DNA of 64,000 nt from Fibrisoma montanum (lineage in GTDB: Bacteria; Bacteroidota; Bacteroidia; Cytophagales; Spirosomataceae), in contig NZ_QXED01000001.1 in the NCBI RefSeq assembly GCF_003583365.1, forward strand, positions 930,001-994,000. The letters run 5' to 3'. The position numbers were made by a program, and so were the translations under genes. The stretch's first letter is position 1. Every line of letters begins with the position of its first letter. Positions 38,948 through 48,157 of the stretch are shown here, piece after piece. The notes below the pieces were generated by a model. It searched no databases. It was not told where the DNA came from and was given only the letters and a program-made list of their open reading frames with translations.

Positions 38948-40558
38948 ATGCTCAACGACGTTACCATCCGCATGTACTGCACTGGCTTCGGCGACTGCTT
39001 TTTGCTGACGTTCCGGCACCCCGACAAAACGACCCGGATGCTCATCGATTTTGGGGTTCGGGGCGGGCAGGCCGAACACATGCAGGCCATTGCCCGCCAC
39101 CTGCACGAAGACGGTCTCGACAGGCAACCCCTCGATTACCTCGTCATTACGCATGAGCACGAAGATCACATTTCGGGCTTCCGCCAGGCCAAAGACATTA
39201 TTGACCAGCTCAGCATCCGGGAACTGTGGCTGGGCTGGACCGAGCGCCCCGACTATGACCCGGCTAAAGACTGGCGTCAGTACAAAGACCAAACCCGGGC
39301 TACACTGCAGGCTGCCTTTCAGTTATTGCCCCCGGAACAACGGGAGGAACTCGGTCTGAACAGTCAGGGGACCCGCAACCTGCTGAGCGAGTTGTTTCGC
39401 TTTGAGCGGGACGTAGACGCAACCGACGAACCCGATCAAAGGAAGCATCATGCCAATCCGATTTATGATCGGCTCATTGGCCAGGCTGAGAAGACCCGCT
39501 ACTTCATGCCGGGCGAATTCTGCAGCGACATTCCCGGCGTCCGGATTTATGTGCTGGGCCCACCGCCCATCGAATACATTCGACGCGGAGAGAGCCATGT
39601 CCACGGCGAATTGTACATAGGTGCCGATTATATAGCCGACACCTATTCATTCGGTCGGGCGTTTGACTCCGCCACAACCTTTGCGGAATACGTATCGAAA
39701 GCGCCGTTTGACCAGGAATACATTGTCCCGGTTCGGCTGGAGCCGGGCTCGGACTACCAGCGTTTGTCGCCTAAGTTGTTCAACGGCAACAGCAACAGCT
39801 ACGAGAGGTCGCTGCTCGAACGCCGGTTCCAGCAGATGAAAGGCGGTGGACGCGACAGTAGCGTACTGCATCAATATTTCGACGACGAAAATGACTGGCG
39901 ACGCATCGATACTGACTGGCGTAACTCGGCCGAGAGTCTGGCGCTGAAACTAAACCAGTATACCAACAACACGAGTCTGGTACTTGCCATTGAACTGATT
40001 GAGACTGGCGAGGTGCTGTTCTTTCCCGGCGATGCGCAATACGGTGTCTGGTCGGCCTGGGACGATGATTTTACGAACGCCAGCAATAATCCTCAGTATA
40101 AACGTCAGTTTGTATGGCGGGTACCGGGAAACAAGAAAGGGAAAAAACGTACGGTAACGCCGGAGACCTTGTTGGAAAAGACGGTCTTCTATAAGGTAGG
40201 GCACCACGGCAGTCACAACGCCACACCGAAACGAACGGGGCTGCAGAAGATGACCAGTCCGAAGCTTTGCGCCCTGATCCCGGTCGACGCACAGACTGCC
40301 CGGCGGTATCGCTGGAATGACATTCCGTACCAGAATCTGTTGGATGCGTTTGCCAACATTCCTACCGATTCGCGTCGTCAGGCACCGGTTCGGTTCCTGC
40401 GGGCCGATGACCTCACCCTGCCCCAGAACTGGCCGGAGGAAGACGAGCTCATCAAGTCGAAACTAAAAGTCAGCCTCCAGGTCGACGTACCGGTCGACGA
40501 TCGAACCATCAACTACGTTGACCTGACGATCACACCACCCCGAGACGCATCTGCCTAA
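38948..40558 (+). CDS. MBL-fold (ComEC-like) metallohydrolase
   Basis: A 536-residue metallo-beta-lactamase-fold protein. The zinc motif HEHEDH is at residues 69-74 in YLVITHEHEDHISGF, preceded by a GFGDCFLLTF strand and MLIDFG, and a later VGHHGSHNAT gives further ligands, as in ComEC/Rec2-type hydrolases. An insertion of about 250 residues separates the two motif blocks. No membrane helices, so it is a soluble stand-alone version. Such enzymes can be nucleases or phosphodiesterases. Gaps of 11 and 13 bp to the flanking genes indicate an operon. Confidence 0.85.
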   Translation: MLNDVTIRMYCTGFGDCFLLTFRHPDKTTRMLIDFGVRGGQAEHMQAIARHLHEDGLDRQPLDYLVITHEHEDHISGFRQAKDIIDQLSIRELWLGWTERPDYDPAKDWRQYKDQTRATLQAAFQLLPPEQREELGLNSQGTRNLLSELFRFERDVDATDEPDQRKHHANPIYDRLIGQAEKTRYFMPGEFCSDIPGVRIYVLGPPPIEYIRRGESHVHGELYIGADYIADTYSFGRAFDSATTFAEYVSKAPFDQEYIVPVRLEPGSDYQRLSPKLFNGNSNSYERSLLERRFQQMKGGGRDSSVLHQYFDDENDWRRIDTDWRNSAESLALKLNQYTNNTSLVLAIELIETGEVLFFPGDAQYGVWSAWDDDFTNASNNPQYKRQFVWRVPGNKKGKKRTVTPETLLEKTVFYKVGHHGSHNATPKRTGLQKMTSPKLCALIPVDAQTARRYRWNDIPYQNLLDAFANIPTDSRRQAPVRFLRADDLTLPQNWPEEDELIKSKLKVSLQVDVPVDDRTINYVDLTITPPRDASA

Positions 40559-40571
40559 ACCACCCTTATCA

Positions 40572-42350
40572 ATGACCACACCAGTCACGCCTGCCAATCA
40601 GGAGCCGGAACCAACACCAAAGGTAGTTCCCTCAGACGGCATCCAGTCGGATACTGATTTCGACCGCATTGCACTGGCCTTATCGGGGGGCGGCTTCCGG
40701 GCTGCCGCTTACCACCTCGGCACCCTCAGAGCCCTGAATACGCTTGGCCTGCTCGATAATGTTCGGATGATTTCGACCGTATCGGGCGGAACGATCGTGG
40801 GCGCCTACTACGCGCTGAAACGCAAACAGGGCGTTCCGTTCGATACGATTTACGAATCGTTTTACGCCATTCTGTACGACGATACGCTCCTGCGGAAAGC
40901 GCTGCAGCAGTGGGAGAAAACGCTGGCCGGCAGCAGTTCGCCTAACTACAAGCTGATCCGGGCGTTCGCCGACGTATACGACAGCGATTTGTTTGACGGC
41001 GCTACGTTCGGGGAGTTCTGGAATGAATCCGATCTGGACAGCTTCCCGCTGCAAACGGTGGTGTTCAACGCCACCGAGCTGTATTCAGGACTTGCGTTCC
41101 GGTTTCAGCACGCATCGGGCATTGATGACGGCTACCTGATCGGCAATCGAAACGTTTTCGTCCAACCCAACGACGCCCGGCAGCTCCGGCTGGCCGACAT
41201 CGTGGCGGCTTCGTCCTGCTTCCCGGGTGGCTTCGAACCGCTGGTAATGCCGGATGATTTTCCGCGCCAGCCCGGCGAAATGCTGTTCTACGACTACGAT
41301 AACGGGCGGTTACCCATCGACCGGCTGGCTTTGCTCGATGGTGGCGTCTACGACAACCAGGGTACCGAGAGCCTGCTGATCGCCAGCGACCGCAACGCCA
41401 GTTACTGCGAAAAGAACGATATTAAGCCCGGTGATCCGATCTACGATAAAATCGGCCCCATGTCGCTGCTGCTGATTTCCGACGTATCGAGCGCCGGGGT
41501 TAATCTGTACAAGGCTCCTGAACCCGGCCCCAGCGCCGGTGAGGGCGACCGATTGGAATCGTTGCCCGGTAAGGTCGATAACTGGTTCCGCTGGGCGGTG
41601 GGTGTGGCGGGTGTGGCGCTGGGCTATTACCTCCTGCACCTGTTTGTTCTGCGTTATCCGCCCTTTGAAGGGTTCCTGCTCGGGATGCTGGCCGGCGGAG
41701 CGCTAACGGTCGGGTTTGGTCTGCAATGGGCCGTACGCTGGGCCATCGGTAAACTGAACGAAACGGGCAAACCCTTCGATCCCATCTATGGCCAGGCTAC
41801 GTTGCCCATTCGCAAACTGTCGATCAAGCAGATCGTCTATCTGCTGACCATCCGGTTAACGAGCGTTATGACCTTGCTCGACACCATCTTTCTGCGCCGG
41901 ATCCGGAGCCAGGGATATGCCGCTGCCGCAGCCGGTCGGGAATATAAACGTCTGTCGAGCGTGCTGGATCGGCTGATTCGGGCCGAGAATGATCGGGACA
42001 CACCCAAGCAGTGGAAAAAGGAACTCCGTACGATCCAGCCGGTGATTGAACAGGCCCGCTCGATGGGTACTACGTTGTGGTGGCTGAATGACAAATTCCG
42101 GCTCGATGCGATCATCGCCAGCGCCGAACTGACCCTGTGCTACCGGTTGCTGCGGCAGTTTGAAGAGCGCCCGCCCCAACCCGGGTCCCGCTCGGCCGAC
42201 GTTCAGCAGCGAGCCAGGCAGCTTTGGGATGCCTATCAGCGCGATCCGGAATTTTTCAGGAATGTTGCCGTTGGCAATTCACCCAGTCGCTCTGCTGCCC
42301 CACAACCACCCCGAGATACCCCCGCGGCAAGTCCACCCAGTCAAGGGTAA
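40572..42350 (+). CDS. patatin-like phospholipase with two membrane helices
   Basis: A 592-residue protein. Patatin motifs: oxyanion loop ALSGGGFRAAAYHLG (residues 36-50), nucleophile Ser71 in STVSGGTIVGAYY, and catalytic Asp256 in LLDGGVYDNQGTES. The residue two before Ser is Thr rather than the usual Gly. Two membrane helices follow (about 341-360 and 366-386), then a helical C-terminal region of about 200 residues with a proline-rich tail. The catalytic part is N-terminal and probably cytoplasmic. Patatins release fatty acids from membrane lipids; in some anti-phage systems they are effectors that destroy the cell membrane. Last gene of the cassette. Confidence 0.88.
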   Translation: MTTPVTPANQEPEPTPKVVPSDGIQSDTDFDRIALALSGGGFRAAAYHLGTLRALNTLGLLDNVRMISTVSGGTIVGAYYALKRKQGVPFDTIYESFYAILYDDTLLRKALQQWEKTLAGSSSPNYKLIRAFADVYDSDLFDGATFGEFWNESDLDSFPLQTVVFNATELYSGLAFRFQHASGIDDGYLIGNRNVFVQPNDARQLRLADIVAASSCFPGGFEPLVMPDDFPRQPGEMLFYDYDNGRLPIDRLALLDGGVYDNQGTESLLIASDRNASYCEKNDIKPGDPIYDKIGPMSLLLISDVSSAGVNLYKAPEPGPSAGEGDRLESLPGKVDNWFRWAVGVAGVALGYYLLHLFVLRYPPFEGFLLGMLAGGALTVGFGLQWAVRWAIGKLNETGKPFDPIYGQATLPIRKLSIKQIVYLLTIRLTSVMTLLDTIFLRRIRSQGYAAAAAGREYKRLSSVLDRLIRAENDRDTPKQWKKELRTIQPVIEQARSMGTTLWWLNDKFRLDAIIASAELTLCYRLLRQFEERPPQPGSRSADVQQRARQLWDAYQRDPEFFRNVAVGNSPSRSAAPQPPRDTPAASPPSQG

Positions 42351-42443
42351 TCATCCCTGCGTTTTGTTTTACGTTGCTTCAACATGCTGCATGCAACCCT
42401 TTTACGATAGGGCGTGTCTATCCGGCCAGTAGCGGTCTGAAAC

Positions 42444-43748
42444 ATGCGCCCATTTATGCTATACCTCTATAAAAACACTCGCTTACTAACAAGTATACTT
42501 CTGACGGCCAGCATACTGGCCTGTGATCGAATTGGGCAGGAGGTCAGCCCCGGCGACGAGCCGAACACCGGGGTTGAATTTTACACGATGCCCACCCAGC
42601 AGGTCGCCATCGACCTGAAATCGTACGTTGATCTGACATCGGCCACTACGTTCAAAATCAGCAAAGCCCCCCAGCAGGGAGAAGCGTCGTTCAGCAAAGA
42701 GGGCGTACTGATTTACACGCCCAACGTTGATTTCGTCGATGGCTCCGATCAATTCCTCATTTCATCGGACAAAGCGGGCGCACCCGTTCGTCCCTTTACC
42801 ATTAACGTAACGACCGACACGAGCCGGATTCCCTGCTACGCTGGTACGATCGCCGATGTTGTCCGGACGGCCGCCAACACGGCCGTGACCATCGAAGTGC
42901 TCAAAAACGATCGGTTCTGTACGGCTACGGTCAACACCAGTTCACTGGGCGTCCTGCGTGCGCCTAAAAATGGTACGGTAGCCATCGAGGGAGACAAGGT
43001 GGTTTATAAACCCAACGAGAACTTCAACGGCTACGACGACTTCTTTTACAAAATTACCGTTACGCTCAAAGATGGTCAGGTTCGTACGCTCCTCGCGCCG
43101 GTCAAGGTTGTGGTTGGCGACCCGTTCAAAGATTGCCAACTCAAGCTGAACGACGATCAGATAAGCTTCCGCCAGCGGTTGCTGAGTGATTCGCTGATTA
43201 TGTTTCCGCTGCTGAACGATCAGTTGTGCAAAGCCAGTCGGCAGGTTCCTCTCACGATTACGCAAAAGCCGGCCAACGGAACCGCTTATCTGCTGACTCC
43301 AACGCGCTGGAGTGAGTTCGGCCAGCTAATCGTCTACAAGCCCAATCCGGGATACAATGGTGATGATGAACTAACGTATCAGCGCTGCGAAAACGGGGAA
43401 TGTCTGCAGGCGGTCGTACGGATCAAGGTTAAATCGGCCGATCCGAACTGCAAGCTTACGGCCGTCAACGACGAACGGACCATTTCGCTGAGCCGCCCGG
43501 CCCTGGACGTAAAACGGGGCGTGGTCCTGCTGTCGGTGTTACTGAACGACCGTATCTGCGCTGGTATCAAAGACGTACGGATTAATAATAATCCCGGCAG
43601 TGTAAAGCTCGACGTACTCCGCGACGGCAGCATTCTGTACACCCTGGATCAGAACCCGAAACCGGGCGAAACCAAATTTTCATACGAAGTAACTGATGTA
43701 CTCAATAATAAATCTTCCGCTGAAGTGAAGGTCGTGATTAAAGAGTAA
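42444..43748 (+). CDS. lipoprotein with tandem Ig-like/cadherin-like repeats
   Basis: A 434-residue protein with a lipoprotein signal ending TASILAC (Cys near residue 27). Four related beta-sandwich units follow, each with a KNGTV/GTA step and a YxPNxxFxGxDxFxY or YKPNPGYNGDDELTY motif and paired Cys residues (PCYAG...DRFCTA, DCQL...NDQLCKA, NCKL...NDRICAG). The pattern is that of Ig-like repeats in cell-surface proteins (Big_9/cadherin-like type). It is followed by an ECF sigma factor, so it may be its target or anchor, or simply a neighbour. Confidence 0.8.
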   Translation: MRPFMLYLYKNTRLLTSILLTASILACDRIGQEVSPGDEPNTGVEFYTMPTQQVAIDLKSYVDLTSATTFKISKAPQQGEASFSKEGVLIYTPNVDFVDGSDQFLISSDKAGAPVRPFTINVTTDTSRIPCYAGTIADVVRTAANTAVTIEVLKNDRFCTATVNTSSLGVLRAPKNGTVAIEGDKVVYKPNENFNGYDDFFYKITVTLKDGQVRTLLAPVKVVVGDPFKDCQLKLNDDQISFRQRLLSDSLIMFPLLNDQLCKASRQVPLTITQKPANGTAYLLTPTRWSEFGQLIVYKPNPGYNGDDELTYQRCENGECLQAVVRIKVKSADPNCKLTAVNDERTISLSRPALDVKRGVVLLSVLLNDRICAGIKDVRINNNPGSVKLDVLRDGSILYTLDQNPKPGETKFSYEVTDVLNNKSSAEVKVVIKE

Positions 43749-43850
43749 CTAGTTTGCAGTATATTACGCAGGGTTGGTCACGGGCAGGAGCGAACAGGCA
43801 AACGGCCGCAGTAGACAACCTGCTGCAAACGGCCGGTGGCCTACTCAACT

Positions 43851-44402
43851 ATGACAGACCTCGATCTCCTGCGGGCGTGCCAACGCAATGACCCTCGAGC
43901 CCAGACGGCCCTGTACCATCGGTTCAGGGGGCGTTTGATGGGGTTGTGTCGGCGGTACGCCCGTAGCCGCCCGGAGGCCGAAGACATGTTTCAGGAAGGC
44001 TTTATCCGAATCTTTCAACAACTCCACACCATCGAACAACCCGACCGGCTGCTGCCGTGGATGAAGCGTGTGATGGTAAATACGGCCATCAACATCTACC
44101 ACAAAAACCACCGGCTACTAGCCGAAACCGACTACGATGCCGCTCAGGATATGGGCACCGACGATCATCTCGACACGCTGGCCCGGCTGTCGGCCGATGA
44201 ACTGGTTCTCCTGGTGCAGGACCTTCCCGATGGCTACCGCATGGTCTTCAACCTGCACGTGGTCGATGGATTCAACCACCCCGAGATTGCCCAGATGCTG
44301 GGCATTTCGGAGGGAACGTCAAAATCGCAGCTGGCCCGCGCCAGAGCGGCTTTAAAAGAAAAACTTAAAAAACTGGGTATCGTTCGCTATGAACACTCCT
44401 GA
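43851..44402 (+). CDS. ECF-type RNA polymerase sigma-70 factor
   Basis: The ATG at 43851 gives 183 residues; a GTG at 43836 is a less likely start. Region 2 includes ALYHRFRGRLMGLCRRYARSR and EDMFQEGFIRIFQQL; region 4 includes LPDGYRMVFNLHVVDGFNHPEIAQMLGISEGTSKSQLARARAALKEKL, a standard DNA-binding helix-turn-helix. It is of the Bacteroidota ECF type that pairs with a membrane protein encoded directly downstream. The next gene overlaps its end by 14 bp, so the two are translationally coupled. Confidence 0.92.
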   Translation: MTDLDLLRACQRNDPRAQTALYHRFRGRLMGLCRRYARSRPEAEDMFQEGFIRIFQQLHTIEQPDRLLPWMKRVMVNTAINIYHKNHRLLAETDYDAAQDMGTDDHLDTLARLSADELVLLVQDLPDGYRMVFNLHVVDGFNHPEIAQMLGISEGTSKSQLARARAALKEKLKKLGIVRYEHS

Positions 44403-45723
44403 GGATGAGCAGGCCTGGGACGATCTGTTCCGACAGCGACTGGAACACTACGAAGCCGAGCCGGCGGCCGATGCGCTTGGCCGTATTCTGGCGGGCACTC
44501 CGAAACCCGTACGCATCAACCGACGTCGGGTTGCCGGCCGGGTTGCCGTGTCGCTTCTTCTGCTGATCGGTATGAGTTGGTGGGCTCTCAACCGCTGGCC
44601 AATGCTGCCGGAACAACCGGCTGCCGTCAAAACGTCGCCGGTTGGTACCGCCCGGAAATCGACTCTCCCTTCCGGTTCAGCGTCATCGCCAACGACGCCT
44701 GAGCGGTCGCCTTCATCTACCCTTGTCAATCCGGATCAGTCAGTAGCCGTCAATAAGCCGTCTGTCCGGGAGAGGGAAGCTACCTTCCCGACTAACAATA
44801 CGTTTTCGTACCGGTCGCCCGGGAAGTCCCGACAGGCTCGTGTTGCCGGGTCGGTCAGGTATCGCCAACCGGCTACGTATCGTGGGCGTATCCGGCCGAC
44901 CGATGCGACGTATCCTGATTGGGACGATTCATCTACCGACCTGGTTAATGTTTTAACCGAGGTAGCGTCGGTAGCTGAACCTGCGCCATTGACCATAGGC
45001 CGGCTTCAGCACCTGGGGTTGCGGTTACCACAAATGGCCCCTCCTGCCGCGCCGATCAGCGCTCAACAGACTCATCTGGCGACCTCACCGGCGGTTTCGC
45101 GCCGACGCCGGTCGAGTGTGTACGCGTCGGTAATGGCCCTGTACAGCTACCGTCGGATCAGCCCCAACACAAACGATGAGGTATACATCCGACAGATTCA
45201 GTCCAGCCGAACGTTTTCATCCGATCGCATCGGCTCCCGCATACAGATCGGGAAAGAGTGGCGGCTCAGCCAACGGATTGGCCTGCGGGCCGGCCTGACG
45301 TACGGTCAGTTGAGAACCTCGATGCGCTATCGGTTACGCACGCTCCCCACCGATTCGACTCAGGTAAACTGGGTGAACGACCAGACCGTCCGCCTTACGC
45401 CCATGGCCGACCGCCCGGTGGCTGTTGCCGGCCGGTATCATTACGTAGGCCTGAATACCGATCTGATTGTTTCGCTGGGCAGCGGACAGCTTTGGAGCCA
45501 CTACCTAACCGCCGGTGCTACCGTAGGTGGATACGTAGCCCCAGTTCGACGACAGGGCGCGTTTCTTCAGGCGTCGTACGGCATTGAACGCCCCCTTACA
45601 TCCGACCTCTGGCTCCGCATCGAACCATCCGTTCAGTACGGGTTGAACGCGGTAAGTGATCGTAGAAATCTTTGTAAAATAAGACCTTACACCTACGGCC
45701 TGACCATCAGTTTCAGAAAATAA
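44389..45723 (+). CDS. anti-sigma-like membrane protein with C-terminal beta-barrel
   Basis: A 444-residue protein overlapping the sigma gene by 14 bp. The N-terminal about 45 residues are cytoplasmic and acidic (EDEQAWDDLFRQRLEHYEAEPAADAL), the typical sigma-binding leader of Bacteroidota anti-sigma proteins, then one membrane helix (VAVSLLLLIGMSWWALNRW). A long Pro/Ser/Thr-rich linker to about residue 225 follows. The C-terminal about 215 residues are predicted beta-barrel-like strands (ASVMALYSYRRI...GYVAPVRRQGAFLQASYGI...YTYGLTISFRK) ending in Phe-Arg-Lys. The chain would span the envelope. Function is inferred from the coupling to the sigma gene. Confidence 0.75.
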   Translation: MNTPEDEQAWDDLFRQRLEHYEAEPAADALGRILAGTPKPVRINRRRVAGRVAVSLLLLIGMSWWALNRWPMLPEQPAAVKTSPVGTARKSTLPSGSASSPTTPERSPSSTLVNPDQSVAVNKPSVREREATFPTNNTFSYRSPGKSRQARVAGSVRYRQPATYRGRIRPTDATYPDWDDSSTDLVNVLTEVASVAEPAPLTIGRLQHLGLRLPQMAPPAAPISAQQTHLATSPAVSRRRRSSVYASVMALYSYRRISPNTNDEVYIRQIQSSRTFSSDRIGSRIQIGKEWRLSQRIGLRAGLTYGQLRTSMRYRLRTLPTDSTQVNWVNDQTVRLTPMADRPVAVAGRYHYVGLNTDLIVSLGSGQLWSHYLTAGATVGGYVAPVRRQGAFLQASYGIERPLTSDLWLRIEPSVQYGLNAVSDRRNLCKIRPYTYGLTISFRK

Positions 45724-46006
45724 GCATCTTTTTTTTGATTTTTTTCGCCGTACCAACCTCTTCGCAAAAGTAAAAACTATACCTTCTGACGTATAGTCTA
45801 CTAAACAAGTATATATAATTGAAATTCAGCGATTTATAAAATATGAATAAATAAGCATAAAGCGCTTCAAAATACAAATTCTTCAGGCGAGAGATCCGTC
45901 GAGACCCATGAAGCTATAACCCTTCCGGCGAACAACCCGCACTTTTCCGGCGTTATAGGTTCGGTTATCAAGTTAAACGATAGACAATATTAAGTTCAAC
46001 TCAACG
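45724..46006. other. AT-rich intergenic region (283 bp)
   Basis: It opens with a T-rich run after the barrel gene, which could terminate its transcript. A 7-bp inverted repeat (ACTATAC at 45776-45782 and GTATAGT at 45791-45797) may be an operator. No TAnnTTTG match is seen before the low-complexity gene. Confidence 0.35.
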
Positions 46007-46579
46007 ATGAAAAAAGTAATGATTATGGGGTGCATGCTGGTAGCCGGTATGACCCTGAGTGCCAACGCACAGACAACAAACTCAACAGGTAGCAATACGG
46101 GCACAACGACAACAAGCCCAACGACAGGTACGTACCAGTCGCAGCCGACGACACAGCCTCAGCCGTCGACACCAGCAGGACAACCATCAACGACAACCGG
46201 TACGTATTCGAATCCATCGAACACGAACACGCCGACAGGTACGTATCAGACCCAGCCGCAAACGACTACTGGTTCAGGTACGTATTCAACCGGCACTACT
46301 GGTACGACAACGTATCCGAATTCACAGACGACATCCGGCTACGGAACCTCAGGTTCGACATCCGGCACTAGTTCAACTACGAACAATAGTTCGTATTCGA
46401 CCGGAACGGGTACTATGCAGCAAGGATCAACGTCGGGCAGTCAGAATACCATGGGTACGTCTGAACAGACTATGGGTACTACCGACCAGACTACGAATCG
46501 CCAGATGGGGAACGACCGGAAGAATCGGAAGAATCGCCGGAACTCATCATCAACCATGCGTCGGGATTCGATCAAATAA
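46007..46579 (+). CDS. secreted low-complexity Thr/Ser/Gly-rich protein
   Basis: A 190-residue protein with a signal peptide (MKKVMIMGCMLVAGMTLSANA). Residues about 22-160 are almost only Thr, Ser, Gly, Gln, Asn, Pro and Tyr, with repeated GTYxxxPxT-like units (near GTYQSQPTT, GTYSNPSNT, GTYQTQPQT, GTYSTGTTG). The tail is strongly basic (GNDRKNRKNRRNSSSTMRRDS). The underlying DNA is also repetitive (gttacgtat-type units). Such proteins in this phylum are often surface or matrix proteins or intrinsically disordered. No enzyme motif. A strong terminator follows. Confidence 0.75.
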   Translation: MKKVMIMGCMLVAGMTLSANAQTTNSTGSNTGTTTTSPTTGTYQSQPTTQPQPSTPAGQPSTTTGTYSNPSNTNTPTGTYQTQPQTTTGSGTYSTGTTGTTTYPNSQTTSGYGTSGSTSGTSSTTNNSSYSTGTGTMQQGSTSGSQNTMGTSEQTMGTTDQTTNRQMGNDRKNRKNRRNSSSTMRRDSIK

Positions 46580-46630
46580 ACCCGGCATGATTATACCCAG
46601 CTAATGGGTAAGTACCGAGCGTGATATTGA

Positions 46631-46675
46631 GCCGGATGGCTAACTTTGATTTAAAGTTAGCCAACCGGCTTTTTT
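46631..46675 (+). terminator. rho-independent terminator
   Basis: Arms 46631-46647 and 46653-46669 pair over 17 positions with one A:A mismatch and a 5-base loop, followed by six T. It ends the low-complexity gene and stands 3 bp before the ABC gene start, so that gene needs its own promoter or readthrough. Confidence 0.9.
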
Positions 46676-46678
46676 AGT

Positions 46679-48157
46679 ATGGAGTTACAGCCACTGATTA
46701 CAATTCAACAAGCTACTGTCTACCGAAGCCATACCCCTGTTCTGACCAATATTAACTGGACGCTCAGAACCGGTGAATGCTGGGCCGTTGTCGGGAACAC
46801 GGGGGCTGGCAAAACCAGCTTTCTGCAGGCGCTCGCTGGTTTATTACCCATTCGGGTAGGCCAGGCGGTGTATCCGGCTCAGCAAGCTACTGGCCTGTCG
46901 CTGTACCAATGGCTCCGGCAGAACGTACTGTTCGTTTCCTTCAAAGAAGATTCCCGGCAATTCTCCTACACCGGCCACTTTTATCAGCAGCGCTACCACG
47001 CCACCATGGGCGACGACGCACCAACGGTACGTGATTTTCTGCAATGTCCGGACACGCCCGAAGCCCTGGCCCTCGTTCAGCGGCTCGGTCTCGAACCATT
47101 GCTGGATGTATCGCTGCTCAAACTGTCGAACGGACAGACTCGCAAAGCACGGATCGGTAAGGCGTTTTTGCAGCAACCCTCTGTCCTGCTGATCGATAAT
47201 CCATTTGTAGGCCTGGATGCAAGCTTTCGGCAGGATCTGTCCGATTGGCTGGGCGAACTGGTCAGCCATGGCCTAAGCCTGGTATTAGTTGCCGAGCCCG
47301 ACAAAGTACCGTCCTTTGTCACCCACGTAGCCTGGCTGGATCAGGGACAACTCCGCTGGGCTGGCCCCTGCCGTGAATTCAGCCTAACGCCATCCGTTCC
47401 GTCCACAGAAAAACCGCAACCGCCGACGATAGGCAGCTCCCCCGCCGATTTTACGGAAGCGTTCCGATTGCAGCATGTTACGGTTCGCTACGGAGAAACG
47501 TGTATCCTGAACAATCTGAGCTGGGAGGTCCGGGCCGGTGAAAAATGGGCGCTGCTCGGTGCGAACGGCGCGGGCAAATCGGTATTGCTGAGCTTGTTAT
47601 ACGGCGATCATCCACAGGCGTATGCCAACGACGTTCGGGTGTTTGGCCACCGGCGGGGGAATCGCTCCGGCGGTCGCAGCGAAAGTATCTGGGACGTAAA
47701 GCGTCGGATTGGTTTTATATCGCCCGAACTGCATCTGTATTTTCCCGGCCATCTGACCGCCCGGCAAGTAGCTCTTACGGGGCTCACCGACACGCTGGTA
47801 GTCCCCCGACCCGTATCCGAACAGGCCGAAGCAACACTCGTTAGCTTGTTTGACTACTTTGGCATAAACCATCTTCAGGATCAGGCATTCGGCACCTTAT
47901 CAGCCGGCGAACAGCGCCTGACTTTACTGATCCGGGCATTCGTTAAGCGCCCTCCCCTGCTGCTGCTGGATGAGCCATTTCAGGCGCTGGACGAGCGCAG
48001 TATTCAATTGGCGAGACAATTGCTCGACGCCCTGCCTGTGTCTGCTACCCTGTTATTTGTTACGCACGATCGGCGGGAGCTTCCCGATTGTGTCAGTCGG
48101 GTTTTTCAACTTAGCCGTACCGGAGCCGCTTCTGCGGGCCTTATTCACCTGCTGTGA
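46679..48157 (+). CDS. ModF-like tandem ABC ATPase
   Basis: A 492-residue protein with two ABC domains and no membrane helices. Domain 1: Walker A GNTGAGKTS (39-47), signature LSNGQTRKARIG, Walker B LLIDNPF where the usual catalytic Glu is replaced by Asn174 (Asp173 is kept). Domain 2: Walker A GANGAGKS (294-301), signature LSAGEQRL, Walker B LLLLDEPF with Asp431-Glu432. It resembles ModF/PhrA, soluble double ATPases of uncertain role near molybdate genes. No molybdate transporter gene is adjacent. It starts 3 bp after the terminator of the upstream gene. Confidence 0.88.
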   Translation: MELQPLITIQQATVYRSHTPVLTNINWTLRTGECWAVVGNTGAGKTSFLQALAGLLPIRVGQAVYPAQQATGLSLYQWLRQNVLFVSFKEDSRQFSYTGHFYQQRYHATMGDDAPTVRDFLQCPDTPEALALVQRLGLEPLLDVSLLKLSNGQTRKARIGKAFLQQPSVLLIDNPFVGLDASFRQDLSDWLGELVSHGLSLVLVAEPDKVPSFVTHVAWLDQGQLRWAGPCREFSLTPSVPSTEKPQPPTIGSSPADFTEAFRLQHVTVRYGETCILNNLSWEVRAGEKWALLGANGAGKSVLLSLLYGDHPQAYANDVRVFGHRRGNRSGGRSESIWDVKRRIGFISPELHLYFPGHLTARQVALTGLTDTLVVPRPVSEQAEATLVSLFDYFGINHLQDQAFGTLSAGEQRLTLLIRAFVKRPPLLLLDEPFQALDERSIQLARQLLDALPVSATLLFVTHDRRELPDCVSRVFQLSRTGAASAGLIHLL

